Assembly (NCBI GenBank): GCA_037176725.1
Contig: JAZBRS010000029.1
Location: forward strand, 124,777,001 to 124,841,000
Source: Posidonia oceanica
Taxonomy: Eukaryota; Streptophyta; Magnoliopsida; Alismatales; Posidoniaceae
Length of the DNA: 64,000 bases
Reading direction: 5' to 3'
Within the stretch, counting starts at the first letter, position 1; every line of letters begins with the position of its first letter. Below, piece after piece: positions 1 to 9,956 of the stretch. The translations under genes were made by a program, and so were the position numbers. The notes below the pieces were generated by a model. It had not been told where the DNA came from, searched no databases, and worked only from the letters and a program-made list of their open reading frames with translations.

Positions 1-375
1 TGTGAATGCCAATGCAATGTTGATGTTGAACCAAAAATGCACCAATGCATGATGCTATGCATGAAGAGATGCTGTGCTGATGCATGGTGATGCAAATGCT
101 GATGCAATGCTGATGTAATGCTGATGCGAATGCTGATGCGATGCAGATGCGAATGTCGATATGCTACCGATGTTAATGCTGATGTTGAACCAATATGCTA
201 GTGGTGTGCTGCGTCGGGCTCCACTAAGGGAGGCGCGAGCAGTGCATGCATGTGATGCGAGATGTGACCCTGCTAGGGAAAACATGCGATGATCATGTGT
301 ATGATGCTGATGCTGCTATCTAGCATGTGATGCTGGTTTTGCTACCTAACATGTAATGTTGATGCAATGAATTAT
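1..375. repeat. GATGC short-period degenerate repeat, 3' region of element A
   Basis: Dense, irregular repetition of GATGC/GATGCT with interspersed AATGC words. The same kind of sequence lies at about 9,636-9,770 next to the 3' polypurine tract of element B, so this is the distal 3' non-coding region of element A. No polypurine tract or LTR edge is visible here; the 3' LTR of A must lie left of base 1. No gene is visible. Confidence 0.7.
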
Positions 376-594
376 GAGTTGACGGACTCATTGCCGGATA
401 GTTTGGGTTATCGGCCCGGGGAGTTGACGGACTCTCTGCCGGATAGTTAGGGCTATCGGCCCGAGGAAAGGATGCCAGACAGGTTGACGGTTGTCGACCA
501 AGCAGTTAGGGCTGCTAGCCTAGAAAGGCAAGGGGCTTGACAATTTGACTGGTGTCAACCGAGCAGATAGGGCTGCCAGCCCGCAGGGGAACAG
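376..594. repeat. GTTGACGG hairpin repeats, element A
   Basis: Four degenerate units of about 45-60 bp. The first two read GAGT-TGACGG-ACTC (376-389 and 421-434), a short stem with a TGACGG loop, followed by a CCGGATAGTT...GGCCC segment. Related units occur near 9,894-9,911 in element B and at 26,651-26,907 in element C. Non-coding. Confidence 0.75.
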
Positions 595-597
595 ATG

Positions 598-2300
598 CAA
601 CTCATCCTCGCCCAAGGAAGCAAGCAAGCGGCTAGAGCCACGCAAAGGGGGCAGGATTCCATGAACATGAAAGGGAAGAGGCATCTCTTCCGGTCAAACT
701 GGAAGGAAAGCAAGAATGGAAGAAAGGGTGAGGGCAAGCTTGGGCATCGTCTGCCCGGAATGAAGCCACGCAAGGGCTGATCCTCGCACGAGGATACAGG
801 GAAGGACTCCGAGCATACGGGGTCCAAGAAAAGCTTGCCCTCGCCCGAGGAAGCAAGCATGGTCTCTGTGCGGATGGAGCTGGAAAAGGCTTGTCCTCGC
901 TTGAGGAAGCAAGCGGGGGATTCCACGCGAACGAAATCCAAGGGGGGCTTGTCCTTGCCTAAGGAAGCAAGTGGGGCCTGATCCTTGCCCGAGGAAATAG
1001 ACAGGGGACTTCGTCCGCACGGAGCGAAGTCACCAAGGGGGTTCGTCCTCAGTCAAGGAAGCGAGCGGGCCTAATCCTCGCACGAGGAAACATGGGGGAC
1101 TTCGTCCACATGGAGCGAAGTCGCAGGGGGGCTTGTCCTCGCACAAGGAAGCAAGCAAGCAGGCATGTCCTCGCTCGAGGAAGCAAGCAGGCAGGACTCC
1201 ATCCACACGAAGTGGAGCCTTGTGAAAAGAAAAAGGCTTGTCCTCGCCCGAGGAAGCAAGCAGGAGGGGAAGAAGAAAGAAGCTTGTCCTCGCTTGAGGA
1301 AGCAAGCAGGCGGGACTCCGTCTGCCCGGAGCGGAGTCTCGCAAAAAGGAAAAAGAGGGCATGTCTTCGCATGAGGAAGCAAGCAGGGAAGGAGAAAGGC
1401 TTGTCCTCGCCCGAGGAAGCAAGCAGGCGGGACTCCGTTTGCCCAGAGCGGAGTCTCGCGAAAAGGAAAAAGAGGGCTTGTCCTCGCACGAGGAAGCAAG
1501 TAGGGAAGGAGAAAGGCTTGTCCTCGCTCGAGGAAGCAAGCAGGCGGGACTTCGTCCACACGGAGCAGAGTCACGTGAGAAAAAAAAAGGCTTGTCCTCA
1601 CCCGAGGAAGCAAGCAGGCTTGTCCTCGTCCGAGGAAGCAAGCAAGCGGGACCCTGTCCGCTGGGAGCAGAGTCGCGCGGAAGGAAAGAAGAAAGAGGCT
1701 TGTCCGCGCCTGAGGAAGCAAGCAAGCAGGACTCCGTCTGCACGGAGCGGAGCCTTGTGAAAAGAAAAAGGCTTGTCCTCGCCCAAGGAAGTAAGCAGGA
1801 GGGAAAGAAGAGAGAAGCTTGTCCTTGCCCAAGGAAGCAAGTAGGCGGGACTCCGTCCGCACGGAGCAAAGTCGCGTGGAAGGAAAGAAGAAAGAGGCTT
1901 GTCCTTGCCCGAGGAAGCAAGCAGGCTTGTCCTCGCCCGAGGAAGCAAGCAGGGGACTTCGTCTGCACGGAGCGAAGTTGCCGAAGGGGGCATGTCCTCG
2001 CACGAGGAAGCAAGCGGGGCACGCATATGCTTGTCCTCGGCCAAGGAACAAGCGGGCCTGATCCTCGCCCGAGGAAACAGGGAAACTCCATCCGCACGGA
2101 GCTGCACTGGGGCTTGTCCTCGCATGAGGAAGTAAGTGGGGCCTGATCTTAGCCTGAGGAAACAGGGAGGGGCTCCGTTCGTACGGAGCCCAGCAGGGCT
2201 TGTCCTTGCCCGAAGAAGCAAGCGGGCCTGACCTCGCACAAGGAAATAGGCAGAGGACTTCGTCTACACAAAGCAAAGTCGCGCAAAGAGAACAGAAGGG
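598..2300. repeat. Hairpin-unit tandem array in 3' non-coding region of element A
   Basis: About 1.7 kb of variable-length tandem units. Two short dyads alternate: a TCCTCGCCCGAGGA-type hairpin inside CTTG...CAAG, and a GACTCCG...CGGAGTC-type hairpin separated from it by A/G-rich spacers. Long reading frames appear on both strands in several frames because the repeat lacks stops; I do not regard them as genes. The array lies between the DUF7745-like pseudogene and the 3' end of element A, the same place as 9,957-11,655 in element B. Confidence 0.85.
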
Positions 2301-2849
2301 GAAAGGGGAGCAATACCAAAGGGCAGCCAAAAAAGATGCCCCTGGTATCAGGGATGATACCACGGGATAGCTGAAGCGTCCCTGGCATCGAGAAAGTGGA
2401 GAAATGCAGACAAAATTGACGTGTTTGCCAAACGAGTAGTTAGGGATACCAGCCCGGAGCGATCCGGGCAAAAGCGATTGCGGCACTGCTTGCTTGAAGG
2501 CGGCATGGGTCTGCAGAGGATCTTGCATGCATGTTGATTGTGGGGGGAACTTTGCTGTAGCTCCCTTGCAGAGAGTCCTGGTTGCATGTTATTGCGGGGG
2601 GAACTTTGCTATAGCTCTCTTGTTGAGAGTCCTGGTTGCATGTTGTTAACTCTCTGAAGTGCTTGATGCGTGTCCTACAGCATCCTGGTAGGAACAAGTA
2701 TGCATATGATAGGGCATGTAACACAAACAAATGGCGTGAAACGTCTTTGTATAGATTGAATCTCTAGTTACTCGCCTATGCTAGGCCAAAAGATACAGCA
2801 TGATTCAAAAGCTAAACAAACAAGCAACTGCACAGATGCCTTAGTTGAG
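2301..2849 (-). other. 3' non-coding spacer of element A
   Basis: Sequence shared with 11,656-12,178 of element B, including a CCCCTGGTATCA...TGATACC stretch. It contains a direct duplication of about 55 bp (roughly 2,533-2,580 and 2,588-2,635, each with GGGGGGAACTTTGCT). No coding region is visible. Confidence 0.7.
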
Positions 2850-4131
2850 TCAAGCCTTCTTTGCTCTCCTAGAGTCAAGGAACTGGGGGTTGCCAAGCGG
2901 GATCTCATAGATGGGCCAGAGTTCTTGCACCTCAGTGACATACTCAGGAGTGCATGCTGAGCCCTTTACAGTCGCGATGTCGGTCGACTGCACTCCATGC
3001 TGCATTAGGTCAGCTAGTTTTGTTGTGGCAGCAGCTAAACTGAGAGGGTAGGTCTGCATGAGCCTGGGCGCGTTGCTATCAACAAAGGCACCCTACCGGA
3101 AGCCAAACTGCTGCATGACCCGGATAGGGTGGTACTCCACGCCCCCGATGAATTCTGGCAGCACCACAAGTCGCATGTCGCAGGCGCCAAAGAAGACAGT
3201 GAATGGTTCAGCTGCAGATGGGATGATACACCAAGTTATTGCATCATCCGTCAGCTTAGATAGCTTCTTGTACTCTTCTGGGATGCTCTTGATGGTCCTT
3301 GCATGGCCGCTACTGCAGTATGCTTCGATGGCATGCCTCTGATGGCACAGAATATCCATCTCTAGGTGTGCAGCCAGCTAGATCTGCATGAGTGCTCTAC
3401 AGCCGTGGAAGTGGCAGCAGCGGTGTGCGACGCAGTCTAGTCCGTGATAAGTTTCTGCTAAGACGACTGGTGCCAGGTCAATCTGCTGGGTCACCATTGC
3501 AAGTGCAATCTCGGCAATTTCGATTGCAACCGTCATCTGGCCATGCGTGAAAATCAGCTTGCCTAGGAAGCAGGTGACAAATCCCCAGAGCCATAGCTCG
3601 TCTCCGAGTTCAGCAAGCTTTTCCATAGTTTCATTGAAGTATGCTAGGCGAAGCATGGGCGTGAGTCCGCTAGTGCAGATCAGTCTCTACTGGCAACTTT
3701 CTGTAGAGAGCCCAGACAGTTGGTTGAGGACTGTAATATACCTGTCACGCCTTATAAAAACAGTTGGCCCCATGATCTTGGAGAAACCGTAGATCCGGCG
3801 TACTTCCTCCAGCGTGGGCGTCAACTCTGTCCTGCCAAAGTGAAAGACATGGTGTGCTGGTTTCCAGAACCTTGCAGCAGCGCACAGGAGATGCCGGCTT
3901 ACTTCCACATCAGCGGCCTTCAGAAGCTTGGATGGAATGCCCCATGTGCGCAGCTTCTCGCGGTCAGCTTCAGTGAGCTTGCCAATCCATTCTCGCAGGG
4001 CATCCGAGCAGTGCGTCGGGGTGACCAGAGTAGGATAACCCATTGCACGGGAGGGAGAATGCAGGCTACTGGTACAGAAACCTCAGGTAGCTGTAGCCAA
4101 GGTTGCAGTTTATCAGATCAGATACAAGCAT
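2850..4131 (-). pseudogene. DUF7745-like pseudogene carried in sense by element A
   Basis: A long minus frame beginning with ATG at 4,131-4,129. The domain matches my memory of plant DUF7745 proteins: an AARFWKPAHHVFHFGRTELT-type block, then TPTLEEVRRIYG, a VLAETYHGLD block, and a C-terminal GGVEYHPIRVMQQFGFR block. DUF7745 has no established function; relatives resemble plant mobile-domain proteins. Breaks: a TAG among the first 25 codons, a 4-nt insertion just before position 4,043, then TAG at 3,687-3,689, 3,378-3,380 and 3,093-3,095 in an otherwise continuous frame. At the last two, element B keeps TGG and CAG. It sits about 1.2 kb downstream of the integrase end and upstream of the hairpin array, so it is an accessory gene of the retrotransposon, now dead. 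Confidence 0.75.
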
Positions 4132-5345
4132 GTAACCACTGGCTAACAAAGAAGCAGATTTCGAAACTAGCAAAGCAGTTTTAGCATGTTCAACAGTTAG
4201 CATTCAGAGTGCAGGGACTAAACATATTCAAACAAGGCGATTCTGTATATAGGATAGGGCCGGTCGGAGCTCTAGACCAGCGCAGCTCGAAGGAAGTCAA
4301 TGCGTGCTTGATAGAAGTACTGTCTCAGTGCCGAGCTTAGCCTTGCAGGGCGAAATGATAACAGAAGGGGAATGATTGATGCTGTGCATGCATGCATAGT
4401 TTATGATTGATATGCGTGGATATGTGCATGAATTATGATTGATGTGCGGTAGATGTATGCATGCTTTTTGATATGCTGTAGCCCTTAGCATATGGAGTGC
4501 TTAGCGCCTGCTGCAGAGGAAGAGAGGGGTCCCTGACTCACTGGACTCTACTCAAACTCCTAACTTGCTAGTGGCGCTCTGGAAAAGGTTGTTGCAGTGC
4601 TTGGGTGGTGGGTAGTGAGGACAGGCTCCAAGCCAAACTCTCAATGACCTACACCTACTCTTTTCATTTTTTTGCTTCTTTTGCTCCCTCATAGGCATGC
4701 AGGTTTCCCCTATCCCTAACTTGGAGGTAATGGGCACCTGGTTTGAAGCTAGGGAGCTGCTTGCTAGACAGGGGTGGCTAGACCTTGTGGGATTTGTAGG
4801 TTGGCCAGGCACGAACTTCGACTCCTCTCCAAGGTAAGTTGGAGGGACGAGATTACGCTGCACGCCTCTATCTCTAGGGCCTACTTCTGCCTTCGCCTTC
4901 TATTTACTCTTTTCTTTTATGCCCATGCTCAGACATATATTCTTTTGTAGCTCACACCCTAGCATTTTATCTCCCTCAGGAGGTGGCAAGTCCTAGGGGT
5001 TTGGATATTTCGCCCGTTCTCACTGAGTAGTGGCTCCCTCACTAGCTAGGACATCTAAGTAGTGTCATGTGAGGCAGGGTAGACTCCTTCCAGAGCAGGC
5101 AAGCACATCCGATTTCATCATCAGGCCGAATGCAATGCAAGATGATTTTTTTGCTTTTTTGCTTTGCTTTTGCTTCTTTTTTTTTGAATGGGATATGCTT
5201 GGCAAGAAAGAAATGCATGGAGATGTACAAATGCGGGGGTGTGAATGCAAGAAGTAGGATAAGGAGGGATGCAGGAGGATGTGTAGAGAGTGGAGATGCG
5301 AAGGGGCAAGACAGGGATCAAGAGATCTGCAAGGCGAGGACCGAA
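4132..5345 (-). other. Non-coding region between integrase and accessory gene, element A
   Basis: Shared with 13,462-14,896 of element B. It contains T-rich tracts (about 5,145-5,195) and AT-rich ATGATTGATATG words near 4,370-4,450. Short open frames here are not conserved between the two copies. No gene is visible. Confidence 0.65.
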
Positions 5346-5857
5346 CTACTGATAGTACTTCTTGAGGTAGCATGCGTTGACCGACTCTGACTGCCCAACC
5401 TGGTCCATGTCCTCAAGAATTGCTACGCCACTAAGAATGCCTGCTTGACCACAAAGGGGCCGCGCCAGTTGGGTCGGAATTTGCCTCGACCGTCTGGCAG
5501 GTGGATGGCTCGCAGAACGAGATCCCCTAGCTAGAAGCTTCTAGGCTGCACTTTCTTTAGGTATGCTCTAGTTTGGGGCGACAAATGGGCGCTAATGCGG
5601 ACCTCTCTGGCTTCTTCTGCTGTGCCGATGTTGACAACCTCTATCTCCTCTTCGACATGGAGGTTGGGGCCTTCTGAATCGTCATTGTGGGGCCGGAACT
5701 CAGGCGATGGTTCATCATTCTCATCCTCACTTGCGTCATCCTCCTCCCCGTATGCAACGAGTTCAGAGAGGATCTCCTTCTCAAAGGTGGGGTCTGAGAT
5801 ATCGAAGGAGTGCAAGTGTTCCGCTGCTTGGCCCTGGTGATGCTTCAGGATGGTCAC
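5346..5857 (-). pseudogene. Fused remnant of RT N-terminus and integrase C-terminus, element A
   Basis: On the minus strand, 5,857-5,570 encodes the acidic region before reverse transcriptase (starting TILKHHQGQAAEHLHSFD) and 5,563-5,346 encodes the integrase C-terminus ending in KKYYQ and a stop. In element B these parts are about 3 kb apart (18,100 versus 15,116). The junction is TGCTCT at 5,564-5,569, a 6-bp word present on both sides in B, so all of RT, both RNase H domains and the integrase core were lost by one deletion. A TAG at 5,531-5,533 and a 1-nt deletion near 5,428 add further damage. Element A therefore cannot make its own polymerase or integrase. Confidence 0.85.
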
Positions 5858-6174
5858 GCTTACTCGAGTGTTCCTGTATCCTCGGTGTGCAACCTCTGTC
5901 CTGGCAATCTACTCTGCCTGCTCTATCTACTTTGCTGCTGTTGACTCTGTTGATTCCGCTGACTCTGCTAACTCTGCTATCTGTACTGCTGCTTGTGCTA
6001 TTGCTGCCTGCGCTGGTGTTGACCATGCGGTTGCTTGCTGTGCTGCTAATGCTTGCTGTGTGGTTGCTCGCTGTGCTGTTGATGCTTGAGCGGGTGCTAA
6101 TGCTGATGCTTGCTGTGCTAATGCTGCTGATGCTTGTGTGGTTGCTTGCTGTGCTACTGCTTGTGTTTGCTATG
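5858..6174 (-). pseudogene. Gln/Ala/Thr-rich protease-RT linker of element A, distal half
   Basis: A GCTGCT/TGCTGTG-rich stretch that reads as Gln/Ala/Thr/Ser-rich peptide on the minus strand. It continues the linker at 37,241-37,817; element B is inserted between the two halves. Its last five bases (6,170-6,174, CTATG) are the left target-site duplication. Confidence 0.8.
6170..6174. other. Target-site duplication CTATG, left copy (element B)
   Basis: CTATG immediately before the LTR terminus TGTAGTAATC at 6,175. The identical CTATG follows the other end of B at 37,236-37,240, and the same linker sequence resumes there. Confidence 0.9.
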
Positions 6175-7116
6175 TGTAGTAATCTTGAATTCTGATCGTC
6201 CATGCACATTACCAAAGCTTGCGTGCACCGATCAAAATAGGCACACTATATGCGGCGGGATCCGAGGGAAGAAACTCGACTCGGAAACGCTGGCAAAAGA
6301 AAAGAAAAGAAATGATAAGACAAAATCGGAGTCGCCACCAGGTCTATTGAATTGGAAGACAGGGAAAACCGAGGGTAATACATGAAAAGACATGTAAAAC
6401 CGGATGCAAAGAGGGGCAAAGGGATGCAATGCTAAGCTATGCTATGCTATGACTCATGCCTAGGATAAAGGAAAGGTCGATGCGAGCCAAGAGAAAGGGC
6501 AAGGATTCCTGTTACGCACGGAGAAGGTGTTAGGCACCCCGATACGTCTGAGAGTCGGTCTTTCTTAGGCAATCTCGTGCTAATGCAAGGAAATGCTAGC
6601 CTCATGCCTGAATGCCATGAATGCCTACCTGCCATGCATGGGAAATAAACGTGCTATCTATGTGCTCAGCAACGCTGCTAGTGTTCCGAATTGGGTAGAC
6701 CCTGGTTCGTGAGAACTCCTAGGCAGTAAGCATCATAGCCCTAAATGCAGATGCAGGCGATAAGGCAAAACTACGAGGAAAACCATACAATGCAAACAAC
6801 ATGCAAGCGATAAAGCAAAGCAGGTGCGGAAAACGGTGCGAAATGGGGGAAACAATGCAAGACATAGAAAACGATGCAGGGTGTGGAAAACGATGCAAAA
6901 GGGGCGCAGAAAATTATGTTATAGTGCGGAAAACGATGCAACGGAGCAGAAAGCGATGCAAAACGCGGAAAACAGGGTGAAACAGGGTGCAAGACTAAAA
7001 CAAAGGGTTGGGCAACATGCATAGGGGTCGCAGCATGCATTAGAAGCCATAAAACGCAGAAAGCGAGGAGCGAAGCAAAATCCACATTGTAAAACTAAGT
7101 CAAGCCAACTGCAAGT

Positions 7117-7174
7117 GTTGGACGCTGGCAACAGCGGCGTCCAACATTGGACGCTACCATTACTGGCGTCCAAC
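7117..7174. repeat. 29-bp dyad cluster 1 (two units), B 3' LTR
   Basis: Units 7,117-7,145 and 7,146-7,174. Each has 9-bp arms GTTGGACGC (or ATTGGACGC) and GCGTCCAAC separated by 11 nt; the two units abut. Confidence 0.9.
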
Positions 7175-7357
7175 AACTGCTGGAGGCAGACAACATGCAA
7201 CATTTTAGAAAACAATGCATTCTAGCTATATGGATGCAATACAGATGCAAATATATAGCAAAATGGGTGCATGACATGCAAGACTAACCTAACAGAAGAT
7301 TAGAAGAGGAATCAGAGCAAGGAGCAAGCTAGGATCAAAGATCAAAACAAGCAGGTT

Positions 7358-7415
7358 GTTGGATGCCTGTAGGCTTGGCGTCCAACGTTAGACGCCAGAG
7401 GGACAGGCGTCTAAC
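7358..7415. repeat. 29-bp dyad cluster 2 (two units), B 3' LTR
   Basis: Units 7,358-7,386 and 7,387-7,415. The second has GTTAGACGC paired with GCGTCTAAC: both arms changed, complementarity kept. Confidence 0.9.
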
Positions 7416-7589
7416 ACAGACCAGAAGACAGGGAGAGAAAGAAGCATACAAAAAGCAAAATAAAAATGGGGACATGCATTTGGGCTACTGGAGATGAGCA
7501 TAGGGCAGACATGCAAGCATGGGATCACACAAAAAAACCAAAAAGCTTACCGACTGCAGCTTGTGCCAGGCTAGAGGCACAACCAGGTC

Positions 7590-7647
7590 ATTGGACGTGA
7601 GCTAGGCCAGCATCCAATGTTGGACACCTGCACCAGCAGCACACAAC
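7590..7647. repeat. 29-bp dyad cluster 3 (degenerate), B 3' LTR
   Basis: ATTGGACGT...GCATCCAAT at 7,590-7,618 abuts GTTGGACAC at 7,619; its partner arm (GCACACAAC, 7,639-7,647) is decayed. Spacing is still 29 bp. Confidence 0.75.
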
Positions 7648-7817
7648 GCCTTGGGAGACACAACCCATAAAAACTTGCCTAAAATAGCAAATAATCTAAT
7701 GAAGGATGAAGAGCAGTTGAAAAGGAAGCTATACATGCATAGGAACATAGGAGACATGCAAAGAATCAAAATCAGGGCATTATGCAAGCTTTAAACAACA
7801 GAATGGGGGGCTGGGCC

Positions 7818-7875
7818 GTTAGACGCTGGAGCCAGTAGCGTCCAACGTTGGACGCTGAAGGCTCTAGCGTCCAAC
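7818..7875. repeat. 29-bp dyad cluster 4 (two units), B 3' LTR
   Basis: Units 7,818-7,846 and 7,847-7,875. The junction 7,838-7,855 is the perfect 18-bp palindrome GCGTCCAACGTTGGACGC. Confidence 0.9.
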
Positions 7876-8200
7876 GACCAAAGCATGCAGACCTACCTGT
7901 ACTAAAGGGGGAGCTCAGCTCTAACCCCACTTATATGCATGCAGACATACTAAGGCATACCAGAGCAAAAGGAAGCATCCACAGCAAACATTTAACTTAT
8001 GGAAAGCAAGAAAAAGGAAAGCATGCATAGGAGATAAAAGATTAAAACTTTGCAAGAAGGAGCAAGCAACTTGAAAGGACCTAGCAAACCTAAGCATGGT
8101 TGCCATAGGCGCCAGGCATCTCTAAGCAAGCATGGATCATAAGCAAATATCAAAAATAAGCAAGGTGTAGGCATGGCAGCAAGCTACAGCTAACAGAGGT

Positions 8201-8258
8201 GTTGGACGCTAGGCGAACCAGCATCCAACGTTGGACGCGGCTCACCCAGATGTCCAAC
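8201..8258. repeat. 29-bp dyad cluster 5 (two units), B 3' LTR
   Basis: Units 8,201-8,229 and 8,230-8,258 with one or two arm mismatches (GCATCCAAC, ATGTCCAAC). The 11-nt loops differ in sequence from those of other clusters. Confidence 0.85.
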
Positions 8259-8439
8259 GCAGACAGGAAGCAAGATGAACTTAAATCATGCAGAAGGCTT
8301 AGGCATGGATCAAAGCATGGATATAGGCATGGTATGACATCAGAAAACAAATAAAGGAGGCATGTAGCATGGATTCGCAAAAGAACCAACAATAACAAAG
8401 CATGGGGAGCAACAGAACAAGAGCAAGGCCAGACAGGGA

Positions 8440-8496
8440 GTTGGATGCTGGCCTATGCTGCGTCCAACGTTGGACGCACCAGCTGGTGCGTCCAAC
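8440..8496. repeat. Dyad cluster 6 (29 + 28 bp), B 3' LTR
   Basis: Unit 8,440-8,468 followed by 8,469-8,496. The second loop is the 10-nt palindrome ACCAGCTGGT, so this unit is 28 bp. Confidence 0.85.
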
Positions 8497-9191
8497 ACAC
8501 TGAACTCTCTTCTGGCCACGAATCGCGGCCAAAAGGATTCAAAAAATTAGGAAAATGCATGGGAACATACTAATAGGCATGCAAGAGCTACGGGGATAGA
8601 GGGCTTACCGTTTGACAGCCTGGAATGGCTGTTCCACCTCGCTTGCCGGCATTGCTGATGTAGCAGCAGGAGCTACTCCAGCGAGGTTGCACGAGCTATT
8701 GGAAGCTCTGGAGAGGTCGGTGACAGGTTGAGAGGGAAGGTGGATGATCACTCTTGCTCTTGGAGGCGGCGAATTCTCTCTTGGCTCTGTGTGGTGAGTG
8801 GTGCAATGGCATGAAGTTGCGGTTTTGTTCAACTCGCATGGGTTCAAGTGCTGGCAGGCAAAGTTGCATGCCAAATTCTGGCAATTGTAGGTGGTGGCAG
8901 GTGCAGGTGAGTGTGGGGAAGCCACGAGGATTGTCAGGGGAGGGCATGGGTTGTCAGATGGTCGGTGAGGTCAGGTCAGTGGCAAGTGCAGGTGGCGGAA
9001 GTCAATTGCTGGCAGTGACGGCTTAGAGAGCGGTTTTGGTGCTGATGGGGAGAAGATGGGTAGTAACATGGGCTTGGAAGGTAGTGGATGGCGTGGAGTG
9101 GGAGAGGGGACAGGTAGTAAGTGCGGGGAGGCGGTGGAATGGACGGGCGGTGAGCCGAAGGGGGCGGAGCAGCTGCTGCTGCAACCGAGTC

Positions 9192-9278
9192 CTTGGACGC
9201 CGAAGTAGGAGGTGTCCAACGTTGGACGCTAGCACAGGGCGCGTCCAACGTTGGACGCTGCCTATTCCAGCGTCCAAC
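9192..9278. repeat. 29-bp dyad cluster 7 (three units), B 3' LTR
   Basis: Units 9,192-9,220, 9,221-9,249 and 9,250-9,278, about 210 bp from the LTR 5' end. The 5' LTR copy of this cluster has two units, so one unit was gained or lost. Confidence 0.9.
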
Positions 9279-9486
9279 ACACTCAGTTGGCCAAAGCTGC
9301 AAACGGGCTTGGGCTTGGGCCTAGAAGGGTTTTTAAAGTTGTAAAAGCTTGGGTTAAGGCTTCTAGGGTTTGGACTTGGAAAATGGGTAAGAAAATGGGT
9401 TAGGAAAAGGAATGCCATTCTAGAGTCCACACGAGCCTACGAAAGAAAACAACCAACTTCTAGGCTGTCAGAATGGGGTGTCTATA

Positions 9487-9502
9487 AATGCCCCTCCCTG
9501 AG
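9487..9502 (-). other. Polypurine tract of element B
   Basis: On the minus strand this reads CTCAGGGAGGGGCATT and directly precedes the 3' LTR; it is the expected primer for plus-strand DNA synthesis. It overlaps a stem-loop, CCTGAGC (9,497-9,503) with GCTCAGG (9,528-9,534) and inner GGTC (9,506-9,509) with GACC (9,521-9,524). Confidence 0.8.
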
Positions 9503-9956
9503 CGAGGTCAAGCGTAGCGAGACCGCTGCTCAGGGTAGACAAGACATCCTACCTGACGCTGGAAGGAGCGCCCAACAGCTGTAGGCGCGAGTCCTTCGCT
9601 TAGTGGATGCACTGGAAAACACAACTAGGTGCCGCAATGTAGATGCAGATGCGAATGCAGATGCTGATGCAATGCGTGCTAATGTAGATGCAATGCATGT
9701 CGATGCAGCTATTTACCATGCGATGCTGTTAGTAAAAGAATGCGATGCTGATGCAGAAGGGATGCAAAGAGAGCTGCAGTAAATGTGTGAGTTCGGGGGT
9801 TAGTCCGAGCTCACAAAAGAAATGCCTGACAAGACTAACGGGCTTGGCATCCGAGCAGTTAGGGCTGCAAGCCCAACAAGCAAAAAAGGGGTAGACAATT
9901 AGACGATTGTCGACCGAGCAATTAGGGCTGCCAGCCCGCAGGGGAAGCAGAAGCAG
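9503..9956. repeat. 3' non-coding region of element B: GATGC repeat and GTTGACGG-type units
   Basis: About 9,636-9,770 is GATGC-type short-period repeat. From 9,780 come degenerate GTTGACGG-like units; 9,894-9,911 is a perfect hairpin GACAAT-TAGACG-ATTGTC. This mirrors 1-594 of element A. No gene is visible. Confidence 0.7.

Larger units (their letters stand above)
6175..9486 (-). mobile_element. 3' LTR of element B (Tat-type Ty3/gypsy)
   Basis: The LTR runs from TGTAGTAATC at 6,175 (its 3' end) to GGGGTGTCTATA at 9,486 (its 5' end), 3,312 bp. It is bounded by a polypurine tract on the internal side and by a target-site duplication on the other. The R/U5 side holds a GTGTTAGGCACC word near 6,530 that is conserved in C and, inverted, in D. 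Seven clusters of 29-bp dyad units lie at 7,117-9,278. An AAACCCTAGAAG telo-box-like word lies about 125 bp inside the 5' end. In the first ~310 bp I count 13 differences from the 5' LTR (24,981-25,297), 12 of them transitions. Open frames inside are not conserved and I do not call genes. Confidence 0.9.

Noticed and set aside
1030..2528. Open frames of 355 and 485 codons on the minus strand and others on the + strand
   Set aside because: They are translations of the tandem hairpin array in several frames at once; composition is repeat-driven and there is no domain.
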